A stretch of DNA of 50,611 nt from Ignavibacteriota bacterium (lineage in GTDB: Bacteria > Bacteroidota > Ignavibacteria > UBA10030): assembly GCA_022616555.1 (NCBI GenBank), contig JAKEEG010000077.1:1-50611 (forward strand). The letters are read 5' to 3'. The position numbers and the translations under genes are program-made. A model generated the notes under the pieces. It saw only the letters and a program-made list of their open reading frames with translations. It had not been told where the DNA came from and did no database searches. Positions 42,790-50,263 of the stretch are shown piece after piece (the stretch's first letter is position 1; every line of letters begins with the position of its first letter).

Positions 42790-42823
42790 CCCCTAACCCC
42801 TTCCCTAATTATTAGGGAAGGGG
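42783..42823 (+). repeat. Left terminal inverted repeat of the DUF559 cassette
   Basis: This 41-bp unit begins AACCCATCCCC, and its inner part forms a hairpin (CCCCTTCCCT, 7-nt loop, AGGGAAGGGG). The reverse complement of 43228-43268 matches it at 35 of 41 positions with no gap; four of the six differences are in the loop. Confidence 0.85.
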
Positions 42824-42835
42824 AATATGGCATTT

Positions 42836-43210
42836 TTATTCCGACAAATATTTTTCTAACTGCTTTAATACATCGGTTAGTCGGCGTTCTACTTCTTCAT
42901 TCTTGAAACGCACTACCCGGATACCTTTATTGTTGATTAAATGAGTTCTCAATTCGTCGTGTTCTTTCTGCCGCTCATGAATTCTTCCGTCTAGCTCAAC
43001 AACTAACTTGCGTTCATAACAATAAAAATCAGCAATGAAAAATGTTGGTCTGCCTTCGTTGAGGCATAATAACGGGTGTTGCCGCAAGAACTTCTTACCC
43101 AACAACTTTCTATCTCGCAACTCTTCCCATAGGATGCGCTCGGCCTCCGTCATATTCTTCCGCAGTTCGCGTGCTATCTGTTTTGCGAACTCTAAAAGTT
43201 TTTTACTCAT
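42836..43210 (-). CDS. DUF559 family endonuclease-like protein
   Basis: The 124-residue product has the Vsr-like restriction-nuclease fold typical of DUF559: MTEAERILWEELRDRKLLGK, KFLRQHPLLCL, FFIADFYCYERKLVVELDG (with the catalytic-type Asp and Glu), RIHERQKEHDELRTHLI and IRVVRFKNEEVERR. All expected residues are present, so the gene appears intact. Proteins of this family are found singly in many genomes with variable neighbours. Here it is flanked by inverted repeats. Start ATG 43210; GGGGAGG of the adjacent repeat lies about 13 nt upstream. Confidence 0.92.
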   Translation of the reverse strand: MSKKLLEFAKQIARELRKNMTEAERILWEELRDRKLLGKKFLRQHPLLCLNEGRPTFFIADFYCYERKLVVELDGRIHERQKEHDELRTHLINNKGIRVVRFKNEEVERRLTDVLKQLEKYLSE

Positions 43211-43227
43211 ACGTACTCATTCGACCT

Positions 43228-43268
43228 CCCCTTCCCTGATTTTCAGGGAAGGGGCTGGGGGATGGGTT
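43228..43268 (-). repeat. Right terminal inverted repeat of the DUF559 cassette
   Basis: This is the inverted copy of 42783-42823, with the same hairpin arms (CCCCTTCCCT and AGGGAAGGGG) and a different loop. The last two bases belong to the sigma factor stop codon. Confidence 0.85.
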
Positions 43269-43830
43269 AAGTCATTTGTAATATCCTCTCCAGCGCCTTC
43301 TTGCATTGATACTTTTTCGCCTTTACCGTATCGGCGTTGGCGAAACCCATCCTCTTCGCGATTAACTCCGTCGAAAGCTCCTCCCAATAGAACAACATCA
43401 GTAACGTTCTGCACGGTTCGCCTAATTTATTGAGCGCGATCCGCACAAGTTGAGCCGCTTCATCATCGATCAATTCATCCAACACTGAGATACCGCCATC
43501 TCCAATCTGGTCGGACTCAAGTTCCGTGGGAATTTCCCTTTTCATTCGCGAGAGCTTTCGGTACCACATATTCCTAACGGTCGCATATAAAAACGTACTC
43601 AATTGCGCGGTCAGCTCAAACTTGCCTGATTGGATCCGCTCCCATAAAATCACCAACGCCTCCTGCAACATATCCTCCGCGTCGTCCGGCGTCCCGCTGT
43701 TGCGCGTAACAAATGCCGTGATAGGCTTCCGGTTCGCCTCATACACCGAGACCAATGCCTCTTCGTCTCCCGCCCGGATGCGTTCAACTATGCGCTGGTC
43801 AGATTGTATCAGGCTCAACGACGGGCTCAT
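43267..43830 (-). CDS. ECF RNA polymerase sigma factor
   Basis: The 187-residue sigma-70 family factor has region 2 (about 20-90: EALVSVYEANRKPITAFVTR, DAEDMLQEALVILWERI, STFLYATVRNMWYRKL) and region 4 (about 125-185: LNKLGEPCRTLLMLFYWEEL, IAKRMGFANADTVKAKKYQC). The text matches ECF factors of Bacteroidota-like organisms, including the KKxxCKKxL helix. The stop TAA is partly formed by the end of the DUF559 cassette's terminal repeat. It is divergent from the VWA gene. Its regulator is presumably the anti-sigma protein on the other side of the cassette. Confidence 0.93.
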   Translation of the reverse strand: MSPSLSLIQSDQRIVERIRAGDEEALVSVYEANRKPITAFVTRNSGTPDDAEDMLQEALVILWERIQSGKFELTAQLSTFLYATVRNMWYRKLSRMKREIPTELESDQIGDGGISVLDELIDDEAAQLVRIALNKLGEPCRTLLMLFYWEELSTELIAKRMGFANADTVKAKKYQCKKALERILQMT

Positions 43831-43929
43831 TTACCTTTCACTAGTTAATGACATAAATAGACAACAGGTAAACGAAATTACTCATAATCAACCATTTTTC
43901 AAACTTCTCAAATTAAGGAGGGTAGTATC

Positions 43930-45267
43930 ATGAAACTCACGCAGTTTTTCGCCGTCATAGCGGTCGTATTGCTGACAACGGCGTTGGGCTTCGCGAACGA
44001 CCTGTTCCCGACTCGCACAATCGGGCTTAACGCCCGGCTGAACAGCCCCTACATCTCATCCCTAGGAGGTGTCGCCTACCTACACGTTTCGGTCACTACG
44101 CCGAATATCGGCGTCGCGAAGCGGCGGCCAATGAACATCTCCGTCGTGCTTGACCGCAGCGGCTCGATGGCGAGCGAAGGAAAAATCGACTACGCCAAAC
44201 GCGCGTTGAACTCGCTTATCGACCAGCTCACCAACGACGATATTCTTTCCATCGTAATTTATGATGACTATATCGACGTTCTGCGGCCCGCCGCGCCGGT
44301 CCGTAACAAGTGGGAAGTGAAGCGGCTTGTCGAATCCGTCTATGCGCGCGGAGCCACCAACCTCGGCGGCGGGATGATGGAGGGCTTCAGGCAGGTAGAG
44401 CAATATGTGAGCAAGGAATTCGTCAACCGTGTCGTGCTGCTTTCCGATGGCTTGGCGAACGAAGGTATCGTTGACCCGTATCAACTCAATAAGATAGCGA
44501 AACAGTACCGCTCTAAATCCATCACCATCACCACGATGGGCGTTGGGCTGGATTATAACGAGAACCTGATGGTCGGCTTGGCGAACAACGGTGGCGGAAA
44601 TTACTATTTCATCGAAAGCCCGAATACGCTCGCATCAATCCTACGGAAGGAATTTAACATGCTGTCCAGCATTGTTGCGCAGAATGCCGTGTTGGAGCTT
44701 TCGCTCGGCAAGGGCGTGCACCTGAAAGACATCATTGGCTGCGAGTACCGCCCTGAGAATGCCTTGTATCTTGTGCCTATCGGCGATCTTTATGCGAACG
44801 AGACGCGCGAGTTTACGCTGGAACTTGTCATCCCGCCGGGCAGGCGCTCATTCACCGCCGCGAGCGGCGTGCTGCGCTACAAGACGGAATTCGCCGGCTT
44901 GCGACGCCAACCGGAATTCGATGTAACAATCCACTACACGGACGACTACGTCATCATCGAAAAGAACCGTGATATGGAAACGCAGGCCAAAGCCGACATC
45001 GCCGTCTCCACACGCCGGGTAGAAAAAGCGATGGAAGCTGTCGATGAAGGCCGTATGGATGATGCTGCCAAGGAATTGCGCGATGCGAAATCGGTATTGA
45101 TGGCATCACCTGCGGCATCTGCAGATGGCGCCGGAGCGGGATACTTACTACAACAAGCGGGAGAGTTGGACAAGTACGAACAACTGTTGAAAGACAGTAC
45201 TGATACCCGCCGGGCGAAGAAGGCAATCCAGTACGAAAATTACAGGAACCAACGAAATAAGAAGTAA
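43930..45267 (+). CDS. Exported von Willebrand factor A domain protein
   Basis: The 445-residue protein has a signal peptide (FFAVIAVVLLTTALGFAN) and a VWA domain at about 65-240 with an intact MIDAS: Asp75-x-Ser77-x-Ser79 in VVLDRSGSMAS, Thr in YARGATNLGGGM, and Asp in VVLLSDGLANEG. A beta-sandwich region (about 260-340) and a helical tail (KADIAVSTRRVEKAMEAVDE) follow. Such Ca-activated, YfbK-like proteins are periplasmic or surface binding proteins. The gene is divergent from the ECF sigma gene, so it may be part of that regulon. AAGGAGGG precedes the ATG. Confidence 0.9.
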   Translation: MKLTQFFAVIAVVLLTTALGFANDLFPTRTIGLNARLNSPYISSLGGVAYLHVSVTTPNIGVAKRRPMNISVVLDRSGSMASEGKIDYAKRALNSLIDQLTNDDILSIVIYDDYIDVLRPAAPVRNKWEVKRLVESVYARGATNLGGGMMEGFRQVEQYVSKEFVNRVVLLSDGLANEGIVDPYQLNKIAKQYRSKSITITTMGVGLDYNENLMVGLANNGGGNYYFIESPNTLASILRKEFNMLSSIVAQNAVLELSLGKGVHLKDIIGCEYRPENALYLVPIGDLYANETREFTLELVIPPGRRSFTAASGVLRYKTEFAGLRRQPEFDVTIHYTDDYVIIEKNRDMETQAKADIAVSTRRVEKAMEAVDEGRMDDAAKELRDAKSVLMASPAASADGAGAGYLLQQAGELDKYEQLLKDSTDTRRAKKAIQYENYRNQRNKK

Positions 45268-45322
45268 TTTGGTAGGGGTTTTGTCGAAGGCATCCCTTCG
45301 GAGATTAACCAAACCCCTACCT

Positions 45323-45355
45323 AAACCTGCGAGGTTTTAAAAACCTCGCAGGTTT
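45323..45355. terminator. Perfect hairpin between convergent genes, copy 1 of a repeat
   Basis: AAACCTGCGAGGTTTT (45323-45338) pairs with AAAACCTCGCAGGTTT (45340-45355), followed by TT. It serves the VWA and REC/ATPase genes. Almost the same sequence occurs at 46326-46358, so the element is a repeat as well as a terminator. Confidence 0.7.
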
Positions 45356-45365
45356 TTCATTTATA

Positions 45366-46241
45366 TCACACTGGTATCGTCAACTTCACCTTGTTGCCCT
45401 TCTCCAAGAACTCTACTTTCAGATACTTGTTCGTGATGGCGATACCGCGGCCGTGGTTGTCAAATACGCGCACTTCGTCCATTTCGATATACTGCTTCCA
45501 GTCGAACCCCTCGCCTTGGTCTTCCACTACAAGCGTAATACTGTCGGCATCACGCTTAAATGCCACTTGCACATACTTCTCTGCGTGTTCGGGAAGTCCC
45601 ACGCGGCGCTCCACCTCTTTCAGCCATATGCCTTTTTCCACAAGCTCGGATTTTTCGCGATAGGAAATCCCTAAATTCCCGTGCTCCACCGCGTTCGTGA
45701 TGATTTCTGTAATCCCTACCACGTACTGAGGCGAGCCGGTCGCGTTGGCAATCCGCACGGCCAACGATTCTCCCTCTGTCAGCGAGCGAAACCGGAATAC
45801 ACCCTCCTGCAAATGCTGGAAGGAATTCTCCCCTTCCCGCACCTGCCGGTAAAGCTCCTGTCTATTCCGGAAATCCGCTACCGCCGCCTGCACGATCGAT
45901 TTAATCAGCTTCGCATCTGCGGGCTTGATCAGATAATAGAATGCGCCCTCTTCAATTCCCTGCCGGATGTGCTCGGGACCCGCCATTCCGGTGAGCATTA
46001 CTACGGGAATATGCTCCAACTCCGGCTGCTGCTTCAACCATTTTAATACCTCAATACCGGACATTCCCGGCATCGACCAGTCGAGCAGTATCGTAGCAAG
46101 CTCGCTTTTCGCTGCAGTGATAACCTCCTGCGCTTCCAGTCCATCCCGCGCCTTTAAGACACGGTAACCGGAGTCCTTCAGGAAGTTCCCCGTGAGGTAC
46201 AACATCTGTACATCGTCATCAACGAGAAGAATAGTATTCAT
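45366..46241 (-). CDS. Response regulator fused to an RsbW-like HATPase domain
   Basis: The 291-residue protein has a receiver at 1-125 (NTILLVDDDVQMLYLT, ILLDWSMPGMSGIEVLKW, YLIKPADAKLI) and, after a linker, an anti-sigma-type HATPase at about 165-290 (VGITEIITNAVEHGNLGIS, LVVEDQGEGFDWKQYI, FDNHGRGIAITNKYL). No HisKA domain is seen, so it is a phosphorylation-controlled anti-sigma kinase or ATP-binding switch protein rather than a sensor. ATG 46241 (MNTILLVDDD) begins the receiver. The open frame upstream is translation of a palindromic repeat. There is no anti-anti-sigma (STAS) gene beside it. Confidence 0.9.
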   Translation of the reverse strand: MNTILLVDDDVQMLYLTGNFLKDSGYRVLKARDGLEAQEVITAAKSELATILLDWSMPGMSGIEVLKWLKQQPELEHIPVVMLTGMAGPEHIRQGIEEGAFYYLIKPADAKLIKSIVQAAVADFRNRQELYRQVREGENSFQHLQEGVFRFRSLTEGESLAVRIANATGSPQYVVGITEIITNAVEHGNLGISYREKSELVEKGIWLKEVERRVGLPEHAEKYVQVAFKRDADSITLVVEDQGEGFDWKQYIEMDEVRVFDNHGRGIAITNKYLKVEFLEKGNKVKLTIPV

Positions 46242-46257
46242 AGTGCGCGGTACAACG

Positions 46258-46287
46258 GGTAGGGGCACAATATATTGTGCCCCTACC
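46258..46287. repeat. Perfect 30-bp palindromic repeat, copy 2 (copy 1 at 41596-41615)
   Basis: The two halves (GGTAGGGGCACAATA and its reverse complement) match perfectly. The inner part equals the repeat at 41596-41615 except for one compensatory pair. It lies just before the start of the REC/ATPase gene. Confidence 0.7.
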
Positions 46288-46325
46288 AAAAGAACTAAAG
46301 ATTGCCGAAAGAAGCAAGAGACCCA

Positions 46326-46358
46326 AAACCTGCGAGGTTTTAGAAACCTCGCAGGTTT
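46326..46358. terminator. Hairpin downstream of the S9 peptidase gene, copy 2 of a repeat
   Basis: AAACCTGCGAGGTTT (46326-46340) pairs with AAACCTCGCAGGTTT (46344-46358). It lies 6 bp after the peptidase stop codon on the minus strand and is the second copy of the hairpin at 45323-45355. Confidence 0.65.
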
Positions 46359-46364
46359 AGTAAT

Positions 46365-49049
46365 TTACTTCACCAGCTCGGTAACCGCCTTGCCGCCGCC
46401 CATTGCTGCCGGTAACTGCATTTCGGATTTCACCGTGCGGCGTCCGTCTTTGCTAATCCACAATGTCGTGTTTCCGCCGCCTTCTTCTTCCGATTTCAAC
46501 TCTACTTTGAACGTATCAAACGTGCCCGCAGCAACCGTTACTTTTTCTGAACCCGACACTTTCAATGACATTTTCCTGGCCGCCGCGCTCATCATATCGA
46601 ACGTCTCAATCGTACCGCTGTATCCTTCAGTGAGTGGGAGCGTACTCACGGGAATTTCCAAGCCGGCGCCATCCGTAAGCACAGGACCAGACGTCTTTGC
46701 TTTAATCGGCATCTCCTGAGGCCCGGCAACAATTTTTCCTTCTACCGCACTCGACGTAAAGTTCATCGACATTGTTGCCATACCTTGTGTTCCCGAGCGG
46801 TGTATCGGCAACATTGTTGTTGCATCCACATCCAGCGTATCTGTGGCACTGCCCATGGGACCACTGCCAGCATCAACAATACGCCATATTTTTCGGTCGC
46901 TAAGTGTTGCTTCGGAGATAGTTCGCTTGCGGTTGATCGTCATCTCTTGTCCCCTCATATTGAGCTTCATCGAGTAGTCCGCCGTGTAGGGCTTGAGCAT
47001 CGATCCTTTGAAGGCATTCATAAGGGATTTCGATTCCGCCATCGCTGGCTTTTCCGGGAGTGTGACAGTCTTGATGTCTACTGTAAGCGCGGTAAGTTTA
47101 GACTGAACCTCCGGCGTCACTGATTCCTGGTAGCGTCCGCCCAAATGTTTCGCGAAGAATTTTTCCATTGCCGTGTAGTGCGCCATCCGGTTATCGCGTC
47201 CGGCAAAGCCGTGGCCTTCATCCGGTGCGACGAGATATTCCACCTGCCGTCCGAGCTCGCGCATCGCTACGACAATCTGGTCTGACTCGTGCTTCTTCAC
47301 GCGCGGGTCGTTTGCGCCCTGCACCACCAACAGCGGCGCTTTGATGTTCTTGGCGGAGTTCAACGGCGACTGCGCTTCGAGCATCTTCAAGTCCTTCGCG
47401 TCGTCCATGTCGCCCACGCGCACGGCGAAGATTTTCTTAATCGGCGCCCAGTACGGCGGGATGGAGTTCAACAGCGTGATGATATTAGAAGGACCCACGT
47501 AGGAAATTCCCGCCGCATACAAATCAGGTGTGAACGCCAGTCCGGCGAGCGTCGCGTAGCCTCCGTACGAGCCGCCGTAAATCGCCACACGTTTCGGGTC
47601 GGCAATGCCCTCTTTAATAAGGAACTTCACCGCGTCCGAAATATCGTGCTGCATGGAGCCGGTACCCCACTGCTTGTTGCCCGCGTTGAGATACTTCTTG
47701 CCATAGCCGGTTGAGCCGCGGAAGTTCGGCTGGAACACCGCATAGCCGCGGTTGGCAAGGAACTGCGCTTCAGCGTCGTAGCCCCACGTGTCGCGCGCCC
47801 ACGGCCCACCGTGGATGTTCATTACGGTTGGCAAATTTTTCGCCGCCACGCCTTTGGGCACAGTGAGATAGCCGTGGATTTTCATGCCGTCCCGCGCGGT
47901 GTACGTCACGGGCTTCATCGGCGCGAGGTTTTCTGTCGGAAGTTCCGGCCTAGCTTTATACACAAACTCCGCCTTGCCGGTCTTCGTGTCGTAGATGTAG
48001 CGCGAGCCGGGGTCCACGTCGCTGGAAAGCTGCACCATCCACACCGTCTCGTCTGCCGTTGTGCCCGTGAGTGACACTTCACCGTCCGGCAGGGCTTTCT
48101 TCATGCGCTCCCAGTCCTCGCCGAATTTTTTCTGTTTGGGATACACGCGCACGCGGTCGCCAAGGTAAAATGTGGCGAGCAATTCATTGGAGACGTCAGA
48201 GAAAATCGCGTTGGTAAGGTCAACTTCATTCTCCGGGTCTTTGTCGATAAGCTCCGTTTTGCCCGTCGCAAGGTCGAATAATTCCAATTGCGTCTTATCC
48301 AGTTTGCCGCCTTTGTTGGTAATGATATATACTTTCTTGCCGTCCGGCGTAAAGTGCACGGTATTCACAGACTCTTCATTCGTCACCGAATAAATCACCG
48401 TGAGCGTGTCCGGGTCAACGCGCAGGACGTCCGTGCCGCCGGTAGAATTAATGCGCACGCCGAGCCGGAGGCTGCCGTCGAGGTCGAATACCCAGCCCGC
48501 AACGTTCTCTTCGTTCTGGCGGATGAGCTTCCGCTCGCCTGTGACAATATTCAGCCGGTACACATCGTGCAGTTCCGGCTTGCGGTCGTTAATGCCGACC
48601 ATGATTTCATTTGGCGTGTTTTTCGGTACATCATAGATTTGGATGCGGACTTTCTCCAGCGGCGTGAGGTCGTTGGAGGCAGGTACAGGATCGCCAGTTG
48701 CAGTGGGAGAAACCGCATATACGTGGAAGTTCTCGTCGCCGCCTTTATCCTGCACGTAAAGAATATACTTGCTGTCGCGGGACCAGAAGTAGCCGCCGAT
48801 CGGTCGCGCGGTATCCGCCGTGAGAGGCCGTGCGCTCTCGAACGGCGCCGAGCGTTCCTTCACCCAAATGTTGCGCACCCCGTTGAAGGGCTTGAGGAAT
48901 GAAATATACTTGCCATCGTTTGAGAGCTGTGCGCCCGCGATTTCCGGGTCGCCAAAAAACAGCTCGCGGTCGATAATCGGCGGCTGCTGAGCCATCGCGG
49001 TAAGGCTTATTACCACGAAGGTCACTAAGAACACTAAAAAGCGTTTCAT
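46365..49049 (-). CDS. Exported S9 family peptidase with an additional C-terminal domain
   Basis: The start is ATG 49049 (MKRFLVFLVTFVVISLTAMAQ), a signal peptide; the 34 codons upstream are repeat sequence. Of 894 residues, about 25-380 form a beta-propeller and about 390-640 the peptidase domain, with nucleophile in RVAIYGGSYGGYATLAG, Asp in VVQGANDPRVKKHES and His in VAPDEGHGFAGRDN. After this, where S9 enzymes normally end (YTAMEKFFAKHLGG), another 230 residues form a beta-rich domain (YTADYSMKLNMRGQEMTINR, VTVAAGTFDTFKVELK, TTLWISKDGRRTVKSEMQLP) resembling DUF3108-like lipoprotein folds. The usual S9 length is about 650-700. Confidence 0.92.
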   Translation of the reverse strand: MKRFLVFLVTFVVISLTAMAQQPPIIDRELFFGDPEIAGAQLSNDGKYISFLKPFNGVRNIWVKERSAPFESARPLTADTARPIGGYFWSRDSKYILYVQDKGGDENFHVYAVSPTATGDPVPASNDLTPLEKVRIQIYDVPKNTPNEIMVGINDRKPELHDVYRLNIVTGERKLIRQNEENVAGWVFDLDGSLRLGVRINSTGGTDVLRVDPDTLTVIYSVTNEESVNTVHFTPDGKKVYIITNKGGKLDKTQLELFDLATGKTELIDKDPENEVDLTNAIFSDVSNELLATFYLGDRVRVYPKQKKFGEDWERMKKALPDGEVSLTGTTADETVWMVQLSSDVDPGSRYIYDTKTGKAEFVYKARPELPTENLAPMKPVTYTARDGMKIHGYLTVPKGVAAKNLPTVMNIHGGPWARDTWGYDAEAQFLANRGYAVFQPNFRGSTGYGKKYLNAGNKQWGTGSMQHDISDAVKFLIKEGIADPKRVAIYGGSYGGYATLAGLAFTPDLYAAGISYVGPSNIITLLNSIPPYWAPIKKIFAVRVGDMDDAKDLKMLEAQSPLNSAKNIKAPLLVVQGANDPRVKKHESDQIVVAMRELGRQVEYLVAPDEGHGFAGRDNRMAHYTAMEKFFAKHLGGRYQESVTPEVQSKLTALTVDIKTVTLPEKPAMAESKSLMNAFKGSMLKPYTADYSMKLNMRGQEMTINRKRTISEATLSDRKIWRIVDAGSGPMGSATDTLDVDATTMLPIHRSGTQGMATMSMNFTSSAVEGKIVAGPQEMPIKAKTSGPVLTDGAGLEIPVSTLPLTEGYSGTIETFDMMSAAARKMSLKVSGSEKVTVAAGTFDTFKVELKSEEEGGGNTTLWISKDGRRTVKSEMQLPAAMGGGKAVTELVK

Positions 49050-49199
49050 GTTGAAATTCCTTATTGAAGAGAGTTTAGAGTTGCGAGTTTCCTGTTTCGA
49101 GTTTTGGGTTGGTCGGGACAACAATGAACGAACAATTTGGGTGGGATGCAAGGATGGGGGGCGCTGTTGCGTCGCTGGTTAGCCGCAGCTGCCTACCAG
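49050..49199. other. Repeat-like intergenic region
   Basis: The stretch holds degenerate tandem units of the GAGTTTCGAGTTT kind (about 49070-49112), read here as GAGTTTAGAGTTGCGAGTTT and GTTTCGAGTTTTGGGTT. No gene is seen. Confidence 0.4.
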
Positions 49200-49727
49200 T
49201 CAATTATTTTTATCTTCAATAAACCAGGAAGCTAAAAACCCTGCAAGAGTACCAAACAAACCGACACCCGCAATCATTAAGATGGCAGCAACAATCCTTC
49301 CTTCAGTTGTAACTGGATACATGTCGCCATATCCGAGAGCTGTTAAAGTCTCAAATGACCACCAAAGAGCATCTTCAGCAGTCCTAATGTTGCTTTCGTC
49401 TGTATTCTCAACATTCAAAATAGTAATCGAAGAAAAGATGAGGAGCAAAAGCGAGATGTAAAGAACCGCAGAAAAGGTTCCTTGCTTGCGGTTTTTGAAA
49501 ATGTAGAAAACAAGCAATTTAATTGATCGAAGTGCTCTGAGAATACGAATCAGGCGAATCAGGCGTAATACCCGCCCTGCCCGAAGCGTATCTAACATTG
49601 GAATGCTCGATATGAAATCAATCCAGCCCCACTTCATAAACTGAAGTTTGTTTTGCGCCTTACCAAATCGTATTGCGAAATCGATCAAGAAGATAACACA
49701 AATTCCATTGTCTACAAGAGTAAGCAA
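49200..49727 (-). pseudogene. 5'-truncated voltage-gated potassium channel
   Basis: The 175 residues start without ATG (TTG 49727 is the first possible) and enter directly at a membrane segment (LTLVDNGICVIFLIDFAIRF, S3-like). They continue with an Arg-rich S4 (RAGRVLRLIRLIRILRALRS), S5, the selectivity filter in TALGYGDMYPVTTEG, and S6 (AAILMIAGVGLFGTLAGFLASW). S1 and S2, which should precede, are missing, and an in-frame TAA lies just upstream. The break coincides with a small palindrome (49741-49757). Potassium selectivity is likely for the ancestor; the present gene is probably dead or expressed only as a fragment. Confidence 0.75.
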
Positions 49728-49740
49728 ATTCGGGTAGTGT

Positions 49741-49757
49741 CCTAATTACAAATTAGG
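49741..49757. repeat. Palindrome at the truncation point of the channel gene
   Basis: CCTAATT and AATTAGG flank ACA. The following AGGGAAGG makes it similar to the inner hairpin of the DUF559 terminal repeats (CCCTAATTATTAGGGAAGG). Confidence 0.45.
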
Positions 49758-49770
49758 GAAGGCGCTAAGT

Positions 49771-49992
49771 ATGATAAAACAGGGGATTGCGGAAAGGAAA
49801 AAGGAATACCAAAGGCTTGCTATAGAAGCCTTAACGATACTCGAAGTCGTAGAAGAGGCGTTAGAATCTGAGAAAGCGGCTAATGGTGTTATCGAAGCAA
49901 ATCTTCAGCGCGTTTCCTCAGGTCGTGAATACTCTGTTCCGGTTTTACCTGTTGAGCCAAAAACATTGCCAGAAGAAGGTTCAGTTTTTTGA
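49771..49992 (+). CDS. Small protein of unknown function
   Basis: I do not recognise this 73-residue product. It is highly charged and helical in the first 45 residues (ERKKEYQRLAIEALTILEVV, EEALESEKAANGVIEAN), with a Pro/Val-rich tail (REYSVPVLPVEPKTLPEEG). GGGAAGGCG lies 8 nt before the ATG. It is on the plus strand while its neighbours are on the minus strand. The region is repeat-rich, so a chance frame is possible. Confidence 0.4.
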   Translation: MIKQGIAERKKEYQRLAIEALTILEVVEEALESEKAANGVIEANLQRVSSGREYSVPVLPVEPKTLPEEGSVF

Positions 49993-50128
49993 GTTCTCTT
50001 TCAATGGAGAAAACACTCTGCCTGATTTGAACAATGGAATTATCTAAGTTTGGATAGTCCATTGGTAGTACCCCCTATATGTTTTGTTCGTGGTGATAAA
50101 GAAGTTTTACGTTCTTTGAAAATAAAAA

Positions 50129-50146
50129 GGGCGGGTTGAACCGCCC
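50129..50146 (-). terminator. Intrinsic terminator after the 30-codon ORF
   Basis: On the minus strand GGGCGGTTCAACCCGCCC forms a hairpin followed by TTTTTATTTTC. It starts 6 bp after the stop codon of the small membrane ORF. Confidence 0.75.
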
Positions 50147-50151
50147 AGTTT

Positions 50152-50244
50152 CTAACGTAACACGACAGCTAAGATTGCGGCAATAGCCAATAAGACTTTT
50201 GCAACGTCAATCTTTAAGTCGAGCTTACTCTCTGTCCATTTCAT
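50152..50244 (-). CDS. Candidate 30-residue single-helix membrane microprotein
   Basis: The ORF begins ATG 50244 and reads MKWTESKLDLKIDVAKV followed by a hydrophobic stretch LLAIAAILAVVLR to a TAG stop. GGAG lies 8 nt before the ATG. A strong terminator follows at once. Short amphipathic N-terminus plus single membrane helix resembles known bacterial microproteins and type I toxins. Coding status is inferred from the layout only. Confidence 0.5.
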   Translation of the reverse strand: MKWTESKLDLKIDVAKVLLAIAAILAVVLR

Positions 50245-50263
50245 TGGATTGCTCCGTCGAAAA

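Larger units (their letters stand above)
42783..43268 (-). mobile_element. Putative mobile cassette carrying a DUF559 nuclease gene
   Basis: A 486-bp unit consists of a single nuclease gene bounded by 41-bp inverted repeats, inserted between the sigma and anti-sigma genes that normally adjoin. The outer end of the right repeat supplies the last two bases of the sigma factor stop codon (TAA at 43269-43267). No transposase is encoded, so mobility would need the nuclease itself or a helper in trans. Confidence 0.65.

Noticed and set aside
42770-43280. Target-site duplication flanking the DUF559 cassette
   Set aside because: Both flanks contain GTCATT, but at different distances from the repeat ends and with gene start or end codons involved, so a true duplication cannot be claimed.
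47289-48902. Plus-strand frames of 141 and 204 codons opposite the S9 peptidase
   Set aside because: Both are antisense to conserved peptidase sequence; Arg/His/Val-rich text is typical of shadow frames in GC-rich genes.
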